From: F1-60-MAGs163 sp046091165
Lineage (GTDB): Bacteria > Actinomycetota > Thermoleophilia > Solirubrobacterales > Solirubrobacteraceae
DNA: 27,670 bases
Reading direction: 5' to 3'
Assembly (NCBI GenBank): GCA_046091165.1
Contig: JBJTBE010000012.1
Span: 1-27,670 of the forward strand
In this document: in pieces, positions 6,694 through 13,857 of the stretch
Position numbering within the stretch: the first letter of the stretch is position 1
Layout: every line of letters starts with the position of its first letter
The notes under the pieces: model-generated
What the model was told of the DNA's origin: nothing
What the model saw: the letters and a program-made list of their open reading frames with translations, nothing else
Database searches by the model: none
Translations under genes and position numbers: made by a program

Positions 6694-7389
6694 TCAGGAT
6701 AGCGGAGGCCCTTCGGCCGCCGCCCCGCGCTCGCGGCTCCTGGCCCTCCTCCAGCGCCGGATCTCCTCGTGGTGGCCGGAGAGGAGCACGTCCGGCACCT
6801 TCCACCCGCGGTACTCGGCCGGGCGGGTGTAGTGGGGGTACTCGGGGTCGCCGCCCAGGGCGGCGCTGAACGACTCCTCCTCGGCCGAGTCGGCGTGGCC
6901 GAGCGCCCCGGGGAGCTTGCGCAGCACCGCGTCGCAGACCACCATCGCGGCCAGCTCGCCCCCGGCGATCACATAGCGGCCGATCGAGACGGCGTCGCTG
7001 CAGAAGTGCTGGACGATCCGCTCGTCGAAGCCCTCGTAGCGTCCGCAGAGCAGCGTGAGGGCCGGTTCGGCCGCCAGCTCGGAGACGAGGTGCTCGTCGA
7101 GCACCCGGCCCCCCGGGGTCAGGGCGATCACCCGGCGCCGGCTCGGCAGCTCTACCGGGTCCACCCCGTAGAAGCCGCGCAGGGCGGCGTCCATGACGTC
7201 CACCCGCAGGACCATCCCGGCCCCTCCGCCGAACGGGGTGTCGTCGACCTGGCCGGCGGTGAGCGGGGTGTGCTCCCGCAGGTCCAGGGCCCGCAGGGTG
7301 CTGCCGTTCTCGATCGCGTTGGCCACGTGGCGCTGCTCGGAGAACCAGTCAAACCAGCCGGGAAAGAGCGTGACCACGTCAATCTCCAT
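6694..7389 (-). CDS. trmD: tRNA (guanine37-N1)-methyltransferase
   Basis: TrmD methylates G37 of tRNAs reading CNN and some other codons, using S-adenosylmethionine bound in a deep trefoil knot, and prevents +1 frameshifting. The 231-residue product shows MEIDVVTLFPGWF at the N-terminus, DDTPFGGGAGMVLRVD, the knot motifs LLCGRYEGFDERI and VSIGRYVIAGGELAAMVV, and PHYTRPAEYRGWKVPDVLLSG-type C-terminal residues. Two ATGs are available. I prefer 7389 over 7398, since GGAGG (7403-7399) lies 9 bases before the ATG at 7389 but directly abuts the other. The start lies inside the 3' end of rimM (11-base overlap). The gene sits in the rpsP-khpA-rimM-trmD-rplS operon. Identity is certain. Confidence 0.96.
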   Translation of the reverse strand: MEIDVVTLFPGWFDWFSEQRHVANAIENGSTLRALDLREHTPLTAGQVDDTPFGGGAGMVLRVDVMDAALRGFYGVDPVELPSRRRVIALTPGGRVLDEHLVSELAAEPALTLLCGRYEGFDERIVQHFCSDAVSIGRYVIAGGELAAMVVCDAVLRKLPGALGHADSAEEESFSAALGGDPEYPHYTRPAEYRGWKVPDVLLSGHHEEIRRWRRARSRERGAAAEGPPLS

Positions 7390-7894
7390 CGTTTCCATCC
7401 TCCCCCATGAAGCGCAGGTCGACGTCGACCTCGCCGGCCTCCACGTCGATCGACCGCACCGCGTCGGCGACCATCGGGACCATCAGGTCGGGCGCCCCGT
7501 CCCGCTCGACCTCGAGCACCTCGCAGGAGGGGAGCGCCACCATGCGGCGGACCTTCCCCACGCGCTCGCTCCCGTCGCGGACGGCGAGCCCGGCCAGGTC
7601 CTCGGGCCACCACCTGCCCTCCGGCAGCTCGGGCGCATCGCTTCGGCGGCAGAACAGGTCCTCGCCACGCGAGGCCTTGACCTCTTCCGGCGTCGCAATG
7701 CCCGAGATCCTGAGGATCGGACGCTCGTCGGTGCCGGAGCGGCGCTCGATCACCGCCTCCCGCTCGCCGACCAGGAGCGTCATGCCCCTCGCCAGCAGCT
7801 CGGGTCGGGGCCGGGTTACGCGGAAGCTCCCGTCGAGGCCATGGGGCCGGCCGATCCGGCCGGCGGGCAGCCACTGCGCCCGCTCGACAGCCAC
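7379..7894 (-). CDS. rimM: 16S rRNA maturation factor RimM
   Basis: RimM binds ribosomal protein S19 and helps assemble the head of the 30S subunit. The 171-residue product has the N-terminal beta-barrel (GRIGRPHGLDGSFRV at the start, then TLLVGEREAVIERRS) and the C-terminal PRC-barrel (DLAGLAVRDGSERVGKV, then LEVERDGAPDLMVPMV). The start is a GTG one base after the khpA stop (TGA-C-GTG), which fits the family length; a longer frame runs back through khpA but is not needed. Its 3' end overlaps trmD. Position between a KH protein and trmD, after rpsP, is the standard arrangement. Confidence 0.93.
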   Translation of the reverse strand: MAVERAQWLPAGRIGRPHGLDGSFRVTRPRPELLARGMTLLVGEREAVIERRSGTDERPILRISGIATPEEVKASRGEDLFCRRSDAPELPEGRWWPEDLAGLAVRDGSERVGKVRRMVALPSCEVLEVERDGAPDLMVPMVADAVRSIDVEAGEVDVDLRFMGEDGNDGD

Positions 7895-7895
7895 G

Positions 7896-8129
7896 TCAGT
7901 CGACGATGTCGACCAGGACCCGCCGGTCGGCCCGTACCGCAGCCGCCTTGACGACGGTGCGCAGGGCCGAGGCGGTGCGGCCCCCGCGACCGATGACGCG
8001 GCCGTAGTCGTCGTCCCCCACCGCGAGCTCGAGGACGATCGTGCCGTCGTCCTCCTCGAACTCCTCCACCGAGACGTGGGCCGGGTCCTCGACCAGGGCC
8101 CGCGCGAGGTACTCGAGAAGCTCGCGCAC
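7896..8129 (-). CDS. khpA: KH-domain RNA-binding protein KhpA (YlqC family)
   Basis: KhpA is a small single-KH RNA-binding protein that partners KhpB/Jag in other bacteria and affects division and cell size. The 77-residue product has the KH core with GRVIGRGG at residues 43-50 (GxxG loop), followed by the helix RTASALRTVVKAA and the strand RRVLVDIV. The length is exactly that of the family. GTG start, 4 bases after the rpsP stop and 1 base before the rimM start, so it is tightly coupled with ribosome-assembly genes. Many genomes have it at this spot. Identity is secure by size, motif and context. Confidence 0.93.
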   Translation of the reverse strand: MRELLEYLARALVEDPAHVSVEEFEEDDGTIVLELAVGDDDYGRVIGRGGRTASALRTVVKAAAVRADRRVLVDIVD

Positions 8130-8133
8130 GGCG

Positions 8134-8379
8134 CTAGGCGCTGATGCCCTGGGTGCTCAGGAGCCGGCGCACCTGGGCGGTCGGCTGGGCGCCCTTGTCC
8201 AGCCACTCGCGAACCCGCTCCTCGTCGACGGTGATCGACGACGGGCTGGTCTGGGCGTTGTAGTGGCCGACGACCTCGATGAAGCGCCCGTCGCGCGGGG
8301 AGCGCTGATCGGCGACGACGATGCGCCAGATCGGGTTCTTCTTGCCACCCACGCGGGTGAGCCTCAGGCGTACGGACAC
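8134..8379 (-). CDS. rpsP: Ribosomal protein S16
   Basis: S16 binds 16S rRNA early in 30S assembly. The 81-residue product has the conserved start VRLRLTRVGGKKNPIWRIVV, then DQRSPRDGRFIEVVGHYN and the C-terminal ERVREWLDKGAQPTAQVRRLL. A GTG start is preceded by AGAGGA at a normal 4-base spacing, so this mRNA appears leadered, unlike several other unit heads in the window. It begins the rpsP-khpA-rimM-trmD-rplS-lepB-rnhB series. A GC-rich double palindrome separates it from smc. Confidence 0.96.
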   Translation of the reverse strand: MSVRLRLTRVGGKKNPIWRIVVADQRSPRDGRFIEVVGHYNAQTSPSSITVDEERVREWLDKGAQPTAQVRRLLSTQGISA

Positions 8380-8415
8380 GTGTTCCTCTCAGGGGTTCTC
8401 ATAGCTCGGCACCGG

Positions 8416-8421
8416 AGGTTA
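8416..8421 (-). promoter_or_regulatory. Possible -10 element of rpsP (TAACCT)
   Basis: TAACCT on the minus strand lies 36 bases before the rpsP GTG, leaving room for a short leader with the AGAGGA ribosome-binding site. TATGAG closer to the gene is a competing candidate. No clear -35. Confidence 0.25.
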
Positions 8422-8454
8422 GCGGCCGGCCGCGGGGGCCGCCGCTAGGCGGCC
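8422..8454 (-). terminator. GC-rich double palindrome between smc and rpsP
   Basis: On the minus strand the end of smc forms GGCCGCC-TAGC-GGCGGCC (8454-8437), a perfect 7-bp stem with the smc stop codon in its loop. It is followed by the 12-bp palindrome GCGGCCGGCCGC (8433-8422). There is no U-tract, so it is not a textbook intrinsic terminator, but it could terminate, pause or protect the 3' end of smc mRNA. Confidence 0.4.
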
Positions 8455-11400
8455 TGCGCCTCTTCCTCGGCCGGGAGCCTGCGGCTCACGACCTTGGAGA
8501 CGCCGTCGCCACCCATCGAGACCCCGTAGAGGGAGTCGGCGGCTTCCATCGTGCGCTGCTGGTGGGTGACGACGATGAACTGGGCCCGCTCGCGGTAAGC
8601 GCGCAGCAGCTCCAGGAAGCGCCCGATGTTGAGGTCGTCGAGCGCCGCCTCCACCTCGTCGAGGATGTAGAACGGGCACGGGCGGGCGAGGAAGACGGCA
8701 AAGAGGAAGGCGATCGCGGTCATCGACTTCTCCCCGCCCGACATCAGCGTCAGCTTCTTCATCGACTTGCCGGCCGGCGTCACCTCGATCTCTACGCCAA
8801 GGTCGTCTTCGGGCTCGCCGAGCTCGCGCTCGGCCTCCTCGTCGGCGGCAGCCTCGGCCGCCTCGCTGCGGGCCTCGGGGTCGTCCCCGCCGATCACCGG
8901 CTTGGGGGCGCGCTCCTCGCGGACCAGCCTCAGGCGCCCCCGGCCGCCGGGGAAGCAGTGCTCGACGAGCTCCTCGAAGTTCTTTGCCGCCGCCTCGAAG
9001 GTCTCCTCGAAGGTCTCGCGGATCTGGCGGTCGGTCTCCCGGATCAGCGTCCGCAGCTCGCGCATCGCCTCCTCGAGGTCGGTGCGCTGGCTCTCGAGCG
9101 TCTCCACGTGCTCGAGCGCCTCCTCGTACTCGGCCTTGGCCAGCGGGTTGACCGGGCCGAGCTGCTCCTTGCGCCGCTCCACCCGCGCCAGGCGCTGCTC
9201 TATTCCCTCGCGCTCCTCCGCGGTCAGGGCCTTCTCGGCGGGTGCGGCCTCGAGGCCCAGCAGCCCGGCCAGCCTCGCGAGCTCGGCGCCGACCTCCTCG
9301 TGGCGGTCGCGTGACTGCTGGGCGCGCACCTCGGCCTCGGTAACCGCCTCGGCCCCCTCGCGCAGGCGGGCCTGGATATCCGCCTCGGCGGCCGCGCAGG
9401 CGCGGAGCTCCCCGGCTTCGGTCCCGCCGGACTCGCGGTCGGCCTCGAGCTCGGCGGCGAGCCGGCCGGCGACCTCGAGCATCGCCCCGTGGGTTGCCTC
9501 CAGCGCCTCCTGGACGCGCGAGACGGCCGGGAGCAGGGCGTTGTCCCGGGCGATGGCCGCGGCGTGCTGGCGGATCGCCTCGGCCCGCTCCTCGCGGTCG
9601 GCCCGGGCGCGCTCGGCCACCCGGCGCTCGGCGGCGAGCTCGCCCTCGAGCTGGGCGCGGCGGACGGCAGCCTGGCCCTGCTCGGGCGCCTCGCGGCGCT
9701 CGTTCATCAGCCACTCCGTGCGGCGCGCCGCCTCGCGGGCCTGGTCGAGCTCGCGCCCGGCGGCCAGGCGGCCCTCCTCGAGAGCCTCGTGGCGAAGGCG
9801 CGCCTCCTCCGCGGCCGAGGCCGCGTCGGCCGAGGCGGCCTCGGCGGCCTGCGCGGCCGTGGCCGCCTCCTGCGCGCGCCCGGCCAGCCCGGCGCGCCGG
9901 CGCCGCTCGGCGAGCACGTGGGCGGCGCCACCGCCGGGCGGCTGGTAGAGCTCGCGGGTGGCGGCGTTCCACGCGCGCCCCTGCGGCGTCACCACGATCC
10001 CGCGGAAGCCCGGGGGCACCTGGGCAAGGTCGTCCACGAGCCAGCTTCCGGAGAGCAGGGAGCGGGCCAGCTCGGCCATCTCGCCCTCCGAGGTGACCAG
10101 CGCGGCCAGCGCCCGGGCCCCGGGTGCCGGCGGCGTCCCCTCGCCGGCCGCAGCGGTACCGGCGACCACCGCGCTGCCGCCGCTGTCGCCGAGACCGGCG
10201 CGCAGCTCCTGGCCCTCGCCGAGCGACTCGCCCCCGGCGGCGCCCAGCCGGCCGCCCAGGACGGCGGCCACCGCCGCCTCGGCCCCGGCCTCGATCTCGA
10301 TCGAGTCGGCCAGCGTCCGGGCGCCCGACGGAGCCGTGCCGTGGCGGGCGAGAAACTCGTCCAGCGCGGCCAGCTCGCCGGCCACGCTCGAGCTCTCGCG
10401 CGTGGCGTTCGCGGCGGCTTCGGCAGCCTCGCGGGCCGCGGCGCGGGCAGCGTCTGCCCCCTCGCCGGCCTCACCGGCCTCCACGACGGCCTGGTTGAGG
10501 CGCGCGGTCAGCTCGCCCTCGCGCCGGCGCAGCTCCTCGAGCTCGCTTTCCAGCCCGGCCAGCTCGCGCTCGAGCTCACCGTCCTTCTCCTCGTCGAGGC
10601 GCCTCAGCTCGGCCTCGAGCGAGGCGATCCGCTCGCCCCCGGCCTCGTCCGGGCCGTCGGCGGCCTCCTGGCTGCGCAGGGCGGCCAGCCGCTCGGTGCG
10701 GGCCTCGAGGCGCGCCGTGATGGCGGAGGCGCTGTCGCGGGCGCGCTCGAGCCTCAGCTCGACCTGGGCGGCCGAGGTGCGGGCGACCTCTCCACGGCGG
10801 GCGATCGCCTCGCGGCGCTCGCTGCGCTCGGCGAGCGCCTTCTCGGCCGCCTCCCGCCGGGCGGCCAGCTCGGTCAGCTGCTCCTGGAAGACGTCGCGGC
10901 CGTCGCGGGCCTGGCGGGCGACCTGTTCGGAGTCCTCGAGCTCACGGGCGATCGCCAGGGCCTGGTCGCGGGCCAGCTCCCAGGAGAACTCGCTGATCTG
11001 GCGGTCCAGCCGCGCGTGGAGCTCGGCGGCCTCGGCCTGGCGCTTGAGCGGCCGCAGCCGGGAGCGGGCCTCCCGCTCGACGTCGAGGGCCCGGTCGAGG
11101 TTCTCCTGGGTGCGGTCGAGCTTCAGCTGGGCACGGCGGCGGCGCTTGCGGTGCTTGCCCAGGCCGGCGGCCTCCTCGAGCAGCATCCGGCGGTCCCTGG
11201 GCTTGGAGGTGACGATCTCGGTGACGCGGCCCTGCGAGACCACCGAGTGCATCTCCTTGCCCAGACCGGTGTCGGAGAGGACCTCGAGCACGTCGATCAG
11301 CCGGCAGCGGGCGCCGTTCAGGCGGTACTCGCCCTCGCCGTTGCGGTCCAGGCGGCGCATGATCGACACCTCGCCCACCGGCATGTCGATCGAGCCGTCG

Positions 11401-11660
11401 GAGTTGTCGAACACGAGCTCGACCTCGGCCGAGGAACGCGCCTTGACGCCGTGGCCCCCGGCGAAGATGACGTCCTTCATCTGCTGGCCGCGGATGGCCA
11501 GCGGCGACTGCTCGCCCATCGCCCACAGGACGGCGTCGGTGACGTTCGACTTGCCCGAGCCGTTGGGGCCGACGACGACGGAGATGCCGGGCGCGAACTC
11601 GAGCACCGTCTTCTCGGGAAAGGACTTGAAGCCCTTGAGGCTGATCGACTTCAGGTGCAT
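8445..11660 (-). CDS. smc: Chromosome segregation protein SMC
   Basis: SMC dimers with ScpA and ScpB extrude DNA loops and organise the chromosome. The 1071-residue product has Walker A GPNGSGKSN at 31-39, FSF-like QGRVTEIV near 143, an N-terminal coiled coil at about 165-435, a Gly/Ala-rich hinge at about 440-585, a C-terminal coiled coil to about 880, the signature LMSGGEKSM near 973 and Walker B FYILDEVEAALDD near 998. It is about 100 residues shorter than typical bacterial SMCs, mainly in the coiled-coil arms. An acidic insert (about 926-954, rich in Glu, Ala, Asp) interrupts the C-terminal lobe just before GVEIEVTPAGK. The ATG lies one base after the rnc stop. All ATPase motifs are intact, so it is probably functional. 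Confidence 0.97.
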   Translation of the reverse strand: MHLKSISLKGFKSFPEKTVLEFAPGISVVVGPNGSGKSNVTDAVLWAMGEQSPLAIRGQQMKDVIFAGGHGVKARSSAEVELVFDNSDGSIDMPVGEVSIMRRLDRNGEGEYRLNGARCRLIDVLEVLSDTGLGKEMHSVVSQGRVTEIVTSKPRDRRMLLEEAAGLGKHRKRRRRAQLKLDRTQENLDRALDVEREARSRLRPLKRQAEAAELHARLDRQISEFSWELARDQALAIARELEDSEQVARQARDGRDVFQEQLTELAARREAAEKALAERSERREAIARRGEVARTSAAQVELRLERARDSASAITARLEARTERLAALRSQEAADGPDEAGGERIASLEAELRRLDEEKDGELERELAGLESELEELRRREGELTARLNQAVVEAGEAGEGADAARAAAREAAEAAANATRESSSVAGELAALDEFLARHGTAPSGARTLADSIEIEAGAEAAVAAVLGGRLGAAGGESLGEGQELRAGLGDSGGSAVVAGTAAAGEGTPPAPGARALAALVTSEGEMAELARSLLSGSWLVDDLAQVPPGFRGIVVTPQGRAWNAATRELYQPPGGGAAHVLAERRRRAGLAGRAQEAATAAQAAEAASADAASAAEEARLRHEALEEGRLAAGRELDQAREAARRTEWLMNERREAPEQGQAAVRRAQLEGELAAERRVAERARADREERAEAIRQHAAAIARDNALLPAVSRVQEALEATHGAMLEVAGRLAAELEADRESGGTEAGELRACAAAEADIQARLREGAEAVTEAEVRAQQSRDRHEEVGAELARLAGLLGLEAAPAEKALTAEEREGIEQRLARVERRKEQLGPVNPLAKAEYEEALEHVETLESQRTDLEEAMRELRTLIRETDRQIRETFEETFEAAAKNFEELVEHCFPGGRGRLRLVREERAPKPVIGGDDPEARSEAAEAAADEEAERELGEPEDDLGVEIEVTPAGKSMKKLTLMSGGEKSMTAIAFLFAVFLARPCPFYILDEVEAALDDLNIGRFLELLRAYRERAQFIVVTHQQRTMEAADSLYGVSMGGDGVSKVVSRRLPAEEEAQAA

Positions 11661-11661
11661 C

Positions 11662-12333
11662 TCAGCCCCCGCCGTCCAGGCCCTCGAGCGCCTTCATCGC
11701 CGCCTGCTGCTCGGCGGCCTTGCGCGTGCGGCCGGTTCCCTGGCCGACCACCTTCCCGTCCACCGCGGCCTGCACCTCGAAGACCAGGTCGTGCGGCGGG
11801 CCGTGCTCGGCGAGGGTCGAGTATTCGACCGTGCGCGCGCTCTCGGCGAGACGTTCCTGAAGCGCCGACTTGAAGTCGACCGGGTGCTCGAGCGCCTCGG
11901 CCAGCTCGGGCTGGAAGGCCTCGACCACCGCGGCCGCGGTCGCCTCGTAGCCCTCGTTCAGGAAGCAGGCGCCGATCGCCGCCTCCACCACCGAGGCGAC
12001 CACCCGCTCGCTGAACAGCCCGGCCGGGATCGCCGCGCCCTCGGGCGCCGCGGCGCGCAGGCGCCCCTCCACGTCGAGTCGCTCCCCCACCCGCCGGCAG
12101 GCGGCCCCGGAGACCGTCTGGGCGCGAATCCGCGTCAGCTGCCCCGCGCCGTAGCGCTCCTGCTCGAGCAGCGGGTAGATGTGGGAGCTGATAGCCAGCT
12201 CGAGGACGCTGTCGCCCAGGAAGGCAAGGCGCTCGTAGGAGGCCCCGGGCGCCTCGCTCCAGGAGGCGTGGGTGAACGCCTGTTGCCGGAGGTCCTCCGG
12301 AAGGCGGTCCAGGAGTTGGGTGAGGAGCTGCAG
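11662..12333 (-). CDS. rnc: Ribonuclease III with apparent CTG start
   Basis: RNase III cuts double-stranded RNA, maturing rRNA and turning over mRNA. From 12333 the frame encodes 223 residues, the normal length. The nuclease domain has FTHASW, the signature ERLAFLGDSVLELA, and VVASVVEAAIGACFLNEGY; the double-stranded RNA-binding domain has VDFKSALQERLAE, ARTVEYS and GRTRKAAEQQAAMKALE. The first ATG/GTG/TTG in frame is the GTG at 12090, which would remove the catalytic signature. Upstream codons run open to the acpP TGA, and the second codon after it is CTG, so I place the start there (reinitiation after acpP). In-frame readthrough of the TGA would instead give an ACP-RNase III fusion. The stop is one base before smc. 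Confidence 0.9.
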   Translation of the reverse strand: MQLLTQLLDRLPEDLRQQAFTHASWSEAPGASYERLAFLGDSVLELAISSHIYPLLEQERYGAGQLTRIRAQTVSGAACRRVGERLDVEGRLRAAAPEGAAIPAGLFSERVVASVVEAAIGACFLNEGYEATAAAVVEAFQPELAEALEHPVDFKSALQERLAESARTVEYSTLAEHGPPHDLVFEVQAAVDGKVVGQGTGRTRKAAEQQAAMKALEGLDGGG

Positions 12334-12336
12334 GGG

Positions 12337-12588
12337 TCAGGATTCCGGCGGTGTGTGGGCGAGTACGAAGTCGATGGCCTGGCCAACGGTCAGGATCGTG
12401 GCCGCATCCTCGTCGGAGATCCGGACGCCGTAGGAGTCCTCGAACTCCTGGACGAGCGTGTAGAGGTCCAGCGAATCGGCCTCCAGGTCCTCCTTGAAGC
12501 GGGTCTGCTCGCCGATAACCCCGGGGTCGACGTCGAGTTCCTCGGCGAGGTGCCCACGAATGAGCACGAGTACCTCTTCCCGTTCCAT
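12337..12588 (-). CDS. acpP: Acyl carrier protein
   Basis: AcpP carries growing fatty acyl chains on a phosphopantetheine arm. The 83-residue acidic product has the attachment motif EADSLDLYTLV with Ser39, preceded by RFKEDLEA and followed by the helix-3 region SDEDAATILTVGQAIDFV. It lies between plsX, which uses acyl-ACP, and rnc; the usual fabD and fabG are not between them. The stop TGA is in frame with rnc, whose reading frame continues directly. The ATG at 12588 has TAGCGT 9 bases upstream, so it may have its own leaderless transcript in addition to plsX readthrough. Confidence 0.95.
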   Translation of the reverse strand: MEREEVLVLIRGHLAEELDVDPGVIGEQTRFKEDLEADSLDLYTLVQEFEDSYGVRISDEDAATILTVGQAIDFVLAHTPPES

Positions 12589-12597
12589 GCCCCGCAG

Positions 12598-12603
12598 ACG
12601 CTA
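12598..12603 (-). promoter_or_regulatory. Possible -10 element of acpP (TAGCGT)
   Basis: TAGCGT on the minus strand ends 9 bases before the acpP ATG in the 34-base plsX-acpP spacer. Weak on its own; it fits the spacing seen before other unit heads. Confidence 0.25.
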
Positions 12604-12622
12604 ATTCGGCGGCCGGACGGCG

Positions 12623-13627
12623 CTAGGAGGCGGGGCCCGGGCGTCTCAGGGCGCCTGCGGCCTCCAGCGCGGCGTGAGTGCGCCGGGCGATGTCGTCCTC
12701 GACCGCCCGGGCGGCCAGCAGGATCGCGTTGGCGTACCCCTGGCGCGTGAAACGCCCGTGCGGCACCACGACCACGCTGCGCAGCCCCAGCAGGTAGGCA
12801 CCGCCGGAGGCCTCGGGGTCGAGCTCGTCGCGCAGGCCCCGCAGCGCCGGGCGGATCAGGAGGCCGCCGAGCTTCGAGCGAAGAGATGACTCGACCCGCG
12901 CGCGGATGGCCGAGATCATCGTGGCCGAGACTCCCTCGCTGATCTTGATGGCGATGTTCCCGGTGAAGCCGTCGGTGACCACCACGTCGGCCACGCCGGA
13001 GGTCAGGTCGGTCCCCTCCACGTTGCCGACGAAGTCCAGGCCCGAGCCGGCGGCGAGCTGCTCGTGGGCCGCAACCACCTCCGGGGTGCCCCGGGAGGCC
13101 TCCTCGCCGTTGGAGAGCAGCGCCACCCGAGGGCGCTCGACGCCGAGGACCGAGGTGGCGAAGGCCGCACCCATATAGGCGAACTGGACCAGGTGCTCGC
13201 TCCTGACCTCCGCGTTGGCCCCCACGTCCAGCAGCGTTACCGGGTTGTCCGGCACCGGCACCGGGATGGCCAGGGCCGGGCGGTAGATCCCGCGGGCCCG
13301 CCTGATCTCGAACAGGCCGGCGGCCAGGACGGCCCCGGTCGAGCCTCCGGCCACGAGGGCGTCGGCCTCACCGGCGGAGACGGCGGCCGCGGCCCGGGCG
13401 ATCGAGGACTCCGGGTTGGCCCGGACCGCCCGCGCCGGGTCCGGATCCTTGGCCACCGACAGCGGCGCGTCCACCAGCTCGACCCCCGGGGCCGGGTCGC
13501 CGGCCTGGGCCGCGGGGCCGAAGAGCTTCACGCGAACGCCCTGCGCGGCCGCCAGCGTCGCGCCGGCAGCGACCTCCGCCGGGCCGAGGTCCGCCCCGTT
13601 CGCGTCGACCGCGACCGTGACGGCCAT
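12623..13627 (-). CDS. plsX: Phosphate acyltransferase PlsX
   Basis: PlsX converts acyl-ACP and phosphate to acyl-phosphate, the acyl donor for PlsY in phospholipid synthesis, as a peripheral membrane enzyme. The 334-residue product shows the family sequence throughout: VAVDANGADLGP, the DALVAGGSTGAVLAAGL block, RPALAIPVPVPDNPVTLLDVGANAEV, RVALLSNGEEASRGTPEV, GNVEGTDLTSGVADVVVTDGF, GNIAIKISEGV and a GGAYLLGLRSVVVVPHGR-type C-terminus. ATG start 3 bases after rpmF. Pairing of rpmF-plsX-acpP links ribosomal and lipid synthesis in many bacteria. No fapR is present. Confidence 0.96.
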   Translation of the reverse strand: MAVTVAVDANGADLGPAEVAAGATLAAAQGVRVKLFGPAAQAGDPAPGVELVDAPLSVAKDPDPARAVRANPESSIARAAAAVSAGEADALVAGGSTGAVLAAGLFEIRRARGIYRPALAIPVPVPDNPVTLLDVGANAEVRSEHLVQFAYMGAAFATSVLGVERPRVALLSNGEEASRGTPEVVAAHEQLAAGSGLDFVGNVEGTDLTSGVADVVVTDGFTGNIAIKISEGVSATMISAIRARVESSLRSKLGGLLIRPALRGLRDELDPEASGGAYLLGLRSVVVVPHGRFTRQGYANAILLAARAVEDDIARRTHAALEAAGALRRPGPAS

Positions 13628-13630
13628 GGC

Positions 13631-13819
13631 CTAGGCGACAGTGTCGGCGGGCCCGGTAACCGGGCGCCCGCCGTAGGTCCCGCACTGGGGGCAGACGCGG
13701 TGGGCGCGGCGCGGTGCGCCGCACTCCGGGCAGCTGCCGACCGAAGGCGGGTCGATCTTGTGCTGGGCCCGCCGCTTGGCGGTGCGGGCATGGGACTGTC
13801 GCTGCTTGGGTACGGCCAT
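13631..13819 (-). CDS. rpmF: Ribosomal protein L32 (zinc-ribbon type)
   Basis: L32 is a small 50S protein. The 62-residue product begins MAVPKQRQSHARTAKRRAQH and has a zinc ribbon CPEC...CPQC in the second half, so it is the Cys-containing (zinc-binding) form. The ATG at 13819 gives the typical length; the frame is open further upstream but that part is not L32-like. TACTGT lies 8 bases before the ATG. It follows yceD by 38 bases and precedes plsX by 3, the classical order. Confidence 0.96.
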   Translation of the reverse strand: MAVPKQRQSHARTAKRRAQHKIDPPSVGSCPECGAPRRAHRVCPQCGTYGGRPVTGPADTVA

Positions 13820-13827
13820 CGCCCGAG

Positions 13828-13833
13828 ACAGTA
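13828..13833 (-). promoter_or_regulatory. Probable -10 element of rpmF (TACTGT)
   Basis: TACTGT on the minus strand ends 8 bases before the rpmF ATG, in the yceD-rpmF spacer, suggesting a separate leaderless rpmF transcript. No clear -35. Confidence 0.4.
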
Positions 13834-13857
13834 GCGAACGCCGTGTGGACCGGCGGG

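Noticed and set aside
6620..6805. 61-codon minus-strand frame spanning the end of trmD
   Set aside because: It overlaps the trmD 3' end and the rplS leader, has no ribosome-binding site and has a low-complexity product.
12337..12339. acpP TGA as a selenocysteine codon
   Set aside because: ACP is complete at this point, no SECIS-like hairpin is evident behind it, and rnc has normal length when started after the stop.
9489..12750. Long open frames of 794 and 930 codons on the plus strand
   Set aside because: They are antisense to smc and rnc and consist of Arg/Ser/Ala-rich low-complexity sequence typical of GC-rich reverse frames; no domain is recognisable.
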